A DNA stretch of 60,000 nucleotides from Cristatella mucedo. Its lineage: Eukaryota; Bryozoa; Phylactolaemata; Cristatellidae. The notes beneath the pieces were generated by a model, which was given only the letters and a program-made list of their open reading frames with translations, did no database searches and was not told the origin of the DNA. Of the stretch, positions 52,350-60,000 are shown one piece after another (position 1 is the first letter of the stretch; each line of letters begins with the position of its first letter). Made by a program: the position numbers and the translations under genes. The stretch spans positions 1,292,001 to 1,352,000 of the forward strand of contig WPIO01000064.1 of assembly GCA_009760855.2 (NCBI GenBank). The letters are read 5' to 3'.

Positions 52350-53800
52350 GCTCGCGGCGAGCGCAGCCGCCGCCGCTGCCGCCGAGTTCGCCGCCGCCGC
52401 CGCCGCTCTCAGCTAGCGCCTTGTCGAGGCGCACGCGACGTCCTCGAGGCGGTCGCGCTGGCCTGGCCTGGCGAGCTGGTCTCGCCTGCGGCGATCGCCT
52501 GCGACGACGGAGAGAGCTCTGCAACTGAGAGCTGGCCGTTTCTACCGGCTCCGTCGGCTCGATCGAGCTAATAGGCGCGACGCGCGCATAATTGGAGAGC
52601 TCGATTCGCACCGACTTCCGCGCGCGCGCGGATTTGCACGCCCTCTCGTCGAGCCGCCTTCCAATTAATGCGGCAATTTCCTTCCTTTCTTTGTAGCCGC
52701 TTGCCGGCGGTCTCACAGGAGACGCGACCGCCGAGCAGCACCGAGGCGGCGACGGCGGCGGCGGCCGCCGGAGCGCGAGGCGCGCTCTGCGTGGCGTCGC
52801 CGGTCGCGGCGACTCGCGAGCTGGCAGGACGCAGAACGCGAACAGTCCGGCAGGAAAGCGAGCGCTCTGCGGCACAGCGCCTTCCTGCAAGCCGGGAGGT
52901 GGCCACCACGGCAAGCGGGCTCGCCCGCTTGCGGGGTACAGAATGACCGCTGACCATGACGACTTGCTCGGAAAAAGATGTTTAGTTTTCCGGAGACCCT
53001 ATGCGAATTTATTATTATCACCACTGTTACTATTAAGACTATTAACGATGCGGCTGCTGGCCGAGAGGCCGCGCAAATTCGGACAGAGTTCTGAGACTAC
53101 TCGAGGAGACTACAAAGCAGCAGCAGCAGCAGCAGCACGTTGACTCGTTCGCCCGCCGTTTACCAATTACGATCAATGTCTGCCGCCGGACCTTTCACTT
53201 GAGCGCGAGCGCCGTGCCTCTTCGGCAGACCGAGGTCGAGGTAAATACAGAAGTAGTACCGAGCGTCACGTCGCGTCCCAGTCACGTCGCGTCACGTCCC
53301 AGTCACGTCGCGCTCGCTCCGCTCGCCCGGGGAATTGCGAGCGTGTGCCCGGCATGTGCCCGTCCGTCGCGTGCTCGCACAGCACGCACTGCACGCAGGC
53401 TGCGAAGGACGAGAGCACGCTCAAAGCGCGCCCTCGAAGAGGGCGCCTAGTGCGAGCGCCCTGCGTTGCCGCCGCCGCCGCCGTCGCAGACAAATCGTGC
53501 CGATCTCCGGCGAGCGTCGGCTGCAGTGCGAACTGGTCACGTCGGCGGTCACGGAGCGAAACTGCGCTCCATTGCGACCACGCGAGACGTCGACGAGCAT
53601 TCGCGCGTCGTGCCGTCGACGTGAAAGCGATGGCGGCGGCGGCGGGCAGGGGGCGCCGCCGCCGCCGCCGCCATCGCTGCGGCGCCACGGGTCCGGTCCC
53701 AGCTATCCGAGCGTCGCTCGCGCGCGCGACCGCCGCGTGTCCTCTCTGACCGCTCACTTCTCTGACCGCTCACTTCCGTGACCTTCACCTCGCTGACCGC
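52350..53800 (-). promoter_or_regulatory. CpG-rich 5' region of the guanylyl cyclase gene
   Basis: GC- and CpG-dense sequence directly upstream of the cyclase start codon, with short GCC/CGG runs. It contains four copies of GTCACGTC within 53264-53312 and three copies of TGACCGCTCA within 53745-53800. It holds no convincing exon and is the natural place for the transcription start. Position and composition suggest a promoter; no TATA box is evident. Confidence 0.5.
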
Positions 53801-53999
53801 TCAGCACACGGCCAGGCCTGGGGGCGATCGCACATTTTCTAAGAGGTGCCGCCGCGACACCGCGCCTGGAACAGGCTAATCGTGAGAAAGGCTCTCCGTT
53901 GCTGCGGCTTGCCTTCGAGCTTAATTGGAATGGCAGCCTGGCGGTCCTCGACCCTGAGACCAGTCATTCCTGATGGTTTTTTGTATAGTATAAGTATAG
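53801..53999. other. Flank between the cyclase CpG region and SINE-A
   Basis: GC content falls off here. Nothing recognised. Confidence 0.35.
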
Positions 54000-54128
54000 T
54001 TCATTTGTATAGCGCCTCAACCTAGTCTCTATTCAGGCGCTTCGCATGTGCCTCGGGGCTCGAGCCCACGACCTCAGCTAGGCCTTGGTCGGGGCGAGAG
54101 CACCTTAACCGCTCGACCAAACCAGCTT
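54000..54128 (-). mobile_element. SINE-A (tRNA-derived)
   Basis: Minus-strand copy: box A side GGTCGAGCGGTTAAGGTGCT, box B GTGGGCTCGAGCCCCGAGGC, and the 3' part with a slightly eroded stem-loop. Confidence 0.82.
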
Positions 54129-54845
54129 TTTGGGTTGCCGAAACCTAGAGTCAAGTCACAATCAAGGTCCGAATTACTTTTCCTCAGCCCGCATTGAGTA
54201 TCTACAGCCAGGAACCTGTGCTAGTTCCTTCGAAGTAAGCTTGGTGAAAGTCAATTTTTAGGCTTGCTAAAAACAAGCCGAGCGCTGCACAGTCTTGTTT
54301 AGTCCATCGGAGCAGCCGCTGAACTTTAACCATTTGCTTTGTTCGCTTCCCATGCGTCACCATTCTCGAGCCCAGCAAGCTGACGGCCACATACCTTAGT
54401 AGTGAAAGCGTCGCCGGCAGTGCTGGGCAACGGCTATCTAGCTGGCAATCGTCGCGTACCTTCAGCCGTCCAAACGGCTGAATGCCCGTTCGACGTGGCG
54501 ACTAATTCCTTTATGGTTTTGCTGACATGGAGTAAGAGAAGTTCTATTGCCCATCCGAGATCATCTGAAAACCAGACGCATTCACCTCGATGCTCCTGCT
54601 GAGTGCGAGAGTACACGCTGCACCGACTACCACTCAGCTGGACGACGATACCGCTGGTTTCAGGGCTAGGCTATCTAGTTCAAATGCACGCACAGTGCAT
54701 ACATTTCATTAAAGTACGTTTCTCAAATACTAAGCCATGTGCACATTTAATGTACTGCTGCTGATGATGAGCTAGACAATCGTGGACTTAAGCCTTAACC
54801 TCCAAGCCTCCAGCAGATAACAAAAAAGAAATAAATGAATACAAG
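54129..54845. other. Intergenic sequence, nothing recognised
   Basis: No exon or repeat identified between the SINE-A and SINE-B copies. Confidence 0.4.
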
Positions 54846-55010
54846 CTGCTTTAACAGCCTCTTTTGTATAGCGACAGAAGAGCCTTTATGGCTATCACCT
54901 CCGCATGCAATTGCAAATAAAGGAACGCCCACCACAAGATTTGAACCCACGACCTCGGGGCTGAGGTCGTGAAAAGCAACCGCTTTACCTAGTGAGCCAT
55001 CGCGGCTCAC
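54846..55010 (-). mobile_element. SINE-B
   Basis: Full-length minus-strand copy from GAGCCGCGATGGCTCACTAG to CTGTCGCTATACAAAAGAGG, box B GTGGGTTCAAATCTTG. Confidence 0.8.
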
Positions 55011-55616
55011 AATCGCAATGCTGCACGCATATATTTGCTATGATATATCACATCATTGACTCATAGACGAAGGTGAAGCCGCATGGATCCATACATAATG
55101 CATCTGTGGAGCGTTCTTCTCCATAGGCAATCCATTTTGGTGTGAATATCCGGATATACACGATGTGCACATCCGGTGCGGCATGACGCCAGGAGTAACC
55201 GAGTCGCTGTTAGTACGATTAGAGTGAGTGCTTCGCTCATCAACCTGTTGATCCTGTTGCTCTGCTACTCCTACTGCGAAGTGGCTTTTAGGCTAACCGA
55301 CCTGTCGGGCATGGCTAGGACCCTGTGGGCACGCCATTCATCCAGTCGAATGATCTGGAACATGAATGCGAGCGAGGTGACTCATCGGGAACAGCCTCGC
55401 ACCGGAAGGCACCCTCGAAGGCAGCTATAGCGGATGAAAAACCGCTGCCGAGCTATTCGCCTGTAAGCTGAGGCTCGGAAACTAAGTGAACGTCAAGGGC
55501 GTGGCTCCACAGCTCTCTCGCAAGCTCGTAGCCAATCAAGTTGGCCGTTTTCGCTCTCTAAATGAATTCGTCTGGAAGGCGGCAGCTAACGAACTTTTCA
55601 CCAGCGTTATGACAAG
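55011..55616. other. Intergenic sequence, nothing recognised
   Basis: A plus-strand frame at 55176-55430 has a hydrophobic stretch (LINLLILLLCYSYCEVAF) but no family match and no gene context. Confidence 0.35.
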
Positions 55617-55665
55617 CCATCGGTATTAATTGGTAATAATCGGTAATAATCGGTAGTAATAAACT
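55617..55665. repeat. 10-bp tandem repeat at the hAT end
   Basis: CGGTATTAATTGGTAATAAT then CGGTAATAAT and CGGTAGTAAT. It replaces the expected 3' end of the hAT element. Confidence 0.8.
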
Positions 55666-55679
55666 CCCATTCAGTTTCA

Positions 55680-57380
55680 GTGGAAGCAGTGTTGTTGGTC
55701 TCGTTTTTTTGCAAGTGCATCAATGCCTGGCGTAATATTTGTTGTGGCGATTCTCAAGATAGATCCGAGGTGTTGGTCAGTTAACTTGCTTTGTTGATGT
55801 TCATGACGCTAAATGTCTGTTCACACACATAGGTTGAGCCAAAAAACGTCAGCATCTTCTGTGACATCCTCCGGAGGTTTGGAAACTTGACTTCGTTAAG
55901 TGAAGCATGAAAATCGTTCAGTTTAAGAGAGTTGATATTCTCCTTCAATACAGAGACAGGCTGAAGATTTATAAGTTCCAGCTGCAGCTCCTGTGGTGCT
56001 GTTTCAGGGTTTTTTGACAGGGGACAGGAACCAGCTGAAGTGACTTTTCAATTTTTTCAAAGTCACAGATGCGACGGCAGAATTTACCGTGCAGGTCGTC
56101 CAGTGATTTGCTGTATTTATGTGAGTTTCGGGTCTCCTCTTTCTGCATGGCTAGTGTGGGGAAATGAGTGAAAGATTTGTTTGAAATTTTTCTGGTGAAA
56201 AGAGTCAGCTTGCATTTGAAGGCACTAAAATTTGTGTACATGTCATGCACAAATTGATCTTTCCCCTGTAGCTTGGTGTTCAGCTTATTCATGTGCGAAA
56301 GTATGTCCACAACAAACGCAAAGTCACAAAGCCAGTTCTTGTCACTTAGCTCGGGAAATTTGTCGGATCTCCCCATTAACTCTAAAAATGCAGTGATTTC
56401 CTCCTTTAGCAGGCATACTCTTTGAAAGACTTTGCCCAAACTTAACCAGCGCACACGAGAGTGGTAATTTTAGTCCTTTTGATCTGCATCGGTTTCTTCC
56501 AGCGACGCAATGAACTGACGATGCTGAAGTCCCCTTGTTCGTATAAAGTTGGCACGTTTTATGACTGGATTCACGACATGATTAAGCTGCAATATAGACT
56601 TACACAGGACTTCCTGATGAATAATGCAGTGATGGAAAACAACATCTTGGTCAGGATTCTCCTCTTTTAATTTTTCTTGCAGTCTTTTTTATCAGCCTAA
56701 CGTTTTACCCAGTTAAACTTGGCGATCCATCCGTGGTGACATTGGCAAGTTCACTACAAGGTAGCTTCATTCTCTCGACGAAAGCAGACACCTGGTTATA
56801 CACGCCTTCCCATCCCCGTTTTTCCTTTCATGGACTCCACGGTCAAATATTCCTCTGTGATCTCAAAACTGTCGCTAATCCATGGGATAAAAATTAGGAG
56901 CTGAGCAGTGTCTTTTAAGTCGTTACTTTCATCCATTGCTAGTGAATACATTTTTTGGAATCTACCCCGGTTATTTCGAGGCTACCCCCTTAAAAACTGC
57001 TAGAGTTTCTTGGCATATCAGACATACAGCTGTTGATCGGACTTAAGTGAAAAAATATGTTGTTGTCCACTCTTTATTGAACACTCGGCACTCACTGTCT
57101 ACTTTTTATTTTCTTTGGTCAGCTCGTTTTTACTGAAGGGCTGAAAGTTAAATGTGACGAAAGGAAGTAGAGAGTAATAGTAATGCATCACACTCATGGG
57201 TCAATATCTTCAGGGTGCGCCATCTGCGGGAAAAGATAGGAATTACAGCAAGGAAAAGTGATTGAGGTGTCTTTAGAATATAATTTTATTTATTAATACA
57301 ACGCGGACGATTTGGGCGGGCCTGATTGAAAAGCCCAACGGGCCATATATGGCCCGCGGGCCGTAGTTTGCCCATTTCTG
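55680..57380 (-). pseudogene. hAT DNA transposon remnant, GTF2IRD2-type transposase, broken
   Basis: Transposase segments appear in order on the minus strand: SLAMDESNDLKDTAQLL (about 56950), LANVTTDGSPSL (about 56750), HHCIIHQEVLCKSILQLNHV (about 56600), RVRWLSLGKVFQRVCLLKEE (56454 on), then about 160 open codons and the hAT dimerisation part with STYVCEQTFSVMN (about 55820). These match the hAT/Charlie-like transposase fused in vertebrate GTF2IRD2 and related ZBED genes. Stops at 56472-56470 and 55783-55781 plus frameshifts make it a pseudogene. The 57380 end reads CAGAAATGGGCAAACTACGG, then GGCCCGCGGGCC, the usual start of such elements. The other end is lost in a short tandem repeat at 55620-55665, and no 8-bp target duplication could be paired. 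Confidence 0.8.
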
Positions 57381-57404
57381 TTCTAGTGCAAATTAACTTT
57401 GAAA

Positions 57405-58560
<1,156 letters not shown>

Positions 58561-59424
58561 TTATGTCTTACTGCACAGGCAGATAGGCCTACCATGAATA
58601 AGCATTGGAACTTAGATTGGATGTCAAAAATGAATGATTCGACTCGGATCTTGCGTTCTTCATCTAAGCGCGCTAGAATGGATACAACTTTACGTAGCTG
58701 GGTCTTGGGCCAGGGAGTCTTAGACCCACGCTTGTGCTTCACCACCGAAGGTCCAGTCATCGAGCTCAAGTCCGGCATTAGTAGGCAAACGTATAATACC
58801 ACATCGGATGTTGAAAATATTAGTTCTCCAAGCAGTAGAGGACGGGCGTTCTTTTGACAATAGCAGCCTTCTCGCATCTAGCATCTTGCCTGCGGCCGAC
58901 CTCGGAGCTCCGGAGCTTCTCTTCAAGAAGTCCAGAGATCGACCACGATAAACCAATGCGCATTGCTGCGAAGCTCGATCTCCTCACCTACCTTATCTTT
59001 TACCTTTATTACTGTCGCCCTCTGTTTCTGTGAGATTTCTGCATAGTTCAGATTAATTTACGTATCCTTTTCGGCACACGTACAGTGCATTGCCAGAGAT
59101 ATGCCTATATTTGAAAGCTGTAGAAATGAAATTTTTATTGTTTGTATTACTATTATTATTGTTGTTATTAGTAGTATTATTATTATTATAGTCCACTACT
59201 GACGGGATTAGAGTCGCTTGGGCCGGTTTGCTGCTGCCTAAATAAGGCTCTTAAATTAGCCAAACTCTCTAACTCTTCAACCTAAAATGAAGTGAGCAGA
59301 ATTGACTTGGGAGCTCTTGTGGTAGTTAAGTGAAAGCTCCCTTTGGAACAAAATATCCTGAGTCCGTGCTGCTGCTGCAAGGGAAGTGCTGCCAGAGCCT
59401 TTGATTTTAAGGGCTATGCTTTAC
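58561..59424. other. Intergenic sequence, possible LINE remnant at its left
   Basis: Minus-strand codons at about 58640-58560 (FQCLFMVGLSACAVRH) resemble the LINE 'LLAGLPACAIRR' block, so the LINE may extend to 58650 or beyond. TTATTATTATT at 59150-59190 may be another LINE tail. The rest is unrecognised. Confidence 0.4.
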
Positions 59425-59549
59425 CGAAAGCCGCTTAGGCTGTGAGTGCGCTATACAAAACTCTCCTGCGTAACACCCACATGGTCTTTATGACTTTGTG
59501 GAGTTACTGACGGAGATACATTACATTACATTACATTACATTACATTAC
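59425..59549 (+). mobile_element. LINE-B 3' tail fragment with (ATTAC)n
   Basis: About 95 bases of LINE-B 3' UTR in plus orientation ending GGAGATACATTAC, then a pentanucleotide repeat ATTAC (59518-59549). It shows that LINE-B ends in an ATTAC-type tail rather than poly(A). Confidence 0.75.
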
Positions 59550-59842
59550 TTTACTGTTTCTGAATTTCACTATTCCTGGCCTTAATTGTGAAGTTGATTT
59601 TACTGCCGTTTAATTTGAGAGCTTTTGCTGTCATCTTATTGCGAATCTTGGCACAGCAGAGCTCGCGAAGGACAGCGAGATATGAGGAGACTTGAAAAAA
59701 ATACCAGTGAGCGTACAAACTACGAAAGCTCTCGGCTGTTTGATAACAACCCTGAGCAGCTAAAAGTTGGAAAGCTGCGAGACTACATTTGAACAGCATT
59801 TTTTGTAGGCAGAGTCAAATAGGAAAATGAGAGTATATACCG

Positions 59843-59960
59843 CCTTGGTTTGGCTCGGGGGTAAGGTGCTCGCCTTTAATGACCTCGGTCCTGGGCTTAA
59901 GCCCTGAGGAGCGAAGCGCCTGGAGCTGCTTGCAAGTTGCTTGTGGGCAACAAAAATGAA
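59843..59960 (+). mobile_element. Diverged tRNA-derived SINE
   Basis: CCTTGGTTTGGCTCGGGGGT (box A), CTGGGCTTAAGCCC (box B), then GAAGCGCCTGGAG and an A-rich end. A relative of SINE-A with its own 3' part. Confidence 0.6.
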
Positions 59961-60000
59961 TTGCATTTATTTTCATTACATTTATTTTCACTAAGTGCAA

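Overview
This is a window of an animal (metazoan) nuclear genome, most likely from an invertebrate. Its genes are split by GT-AG introns, it is crowded with non-LTR retrotransposons (LINEs), tRNA-derived SINEs and very long dinucleotide repeats, and it carries a soluble guanylyl cyclase of the animal type. I cannot name the species. Nothing bacterial (operons, ribosome binding sites, CRISPR) is present.

Two host genes can be supported, both on the minus strand. At the left edge is the 5' part of a tetraspanin: an 18-codon first exon (5391-5444) and an 83-codon second exon (749-997), separated by a 4.4 kb intron; the rest lies beyond the window. At the right is a complete ten-exon gene (52349 down to 35526) for an 872-residue soluble guanylyl cyclase. 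It has a haem-binding HNOB domain, an HNOBA/PAS-like domain, a signalling helix, a class III cyclase domain and a long low-complexity tail ending in Cys-Val-Ile-Val, a CaaX-like prenylation motif. All nine introns have GT-AG ends and all ten exons join in frame without adjustment. Haem-ligand, metal, guanine-recognition and transition-state residues are all present, which suggests a gas-regulated, membrane-tethered, homodimer-capable cyclase of the GUCY1B2/Gyc-88E ('atypical') type.

By region: 1-5.7 kb, tetraspanin and its repeat-bearing intron; 5.7-15.5 kb, decayed and nested LINE and SINE copies; 15.5-17.9 kb, unremarkable sequence; 17.9-19.6 kb, a GC/CpG-rich island with no recognised gene; 19.8-35 kb, a retrotransposon graveyard containing the longest LINE (endonuclease plus reverse transcriptase, 26.2-29.25 kb), a second LINE family (33.0-35.0 kb), and a strong 29-bp hairpin at 24.74 kb; 35.1-53.8 kb, the cyclase gene with its CpG-rich upstream region, its introns loaded with CT tracts, SINEs and a LINE; 53.8-60 kb, SINEs, a broken hAT DNA transposon related to the GTF2IRD2-type transposase, a LINE split by a 160-bp AT repeat, and a LINE 3' tail.

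The main points beyond the gene list are: the complete cyclase with its CaaX-like end and a polyglycine run inside the catalytic domain; SINEs that share the 3' stem-loop of the LINE-A family (a parasite-host pair); a uniform strand orientation of the long CT tracts in the cyclase introns; GC-rich islands that sit on cyclase exons, with two further islands that have no known exon; and the 24.74 kb hairpin.
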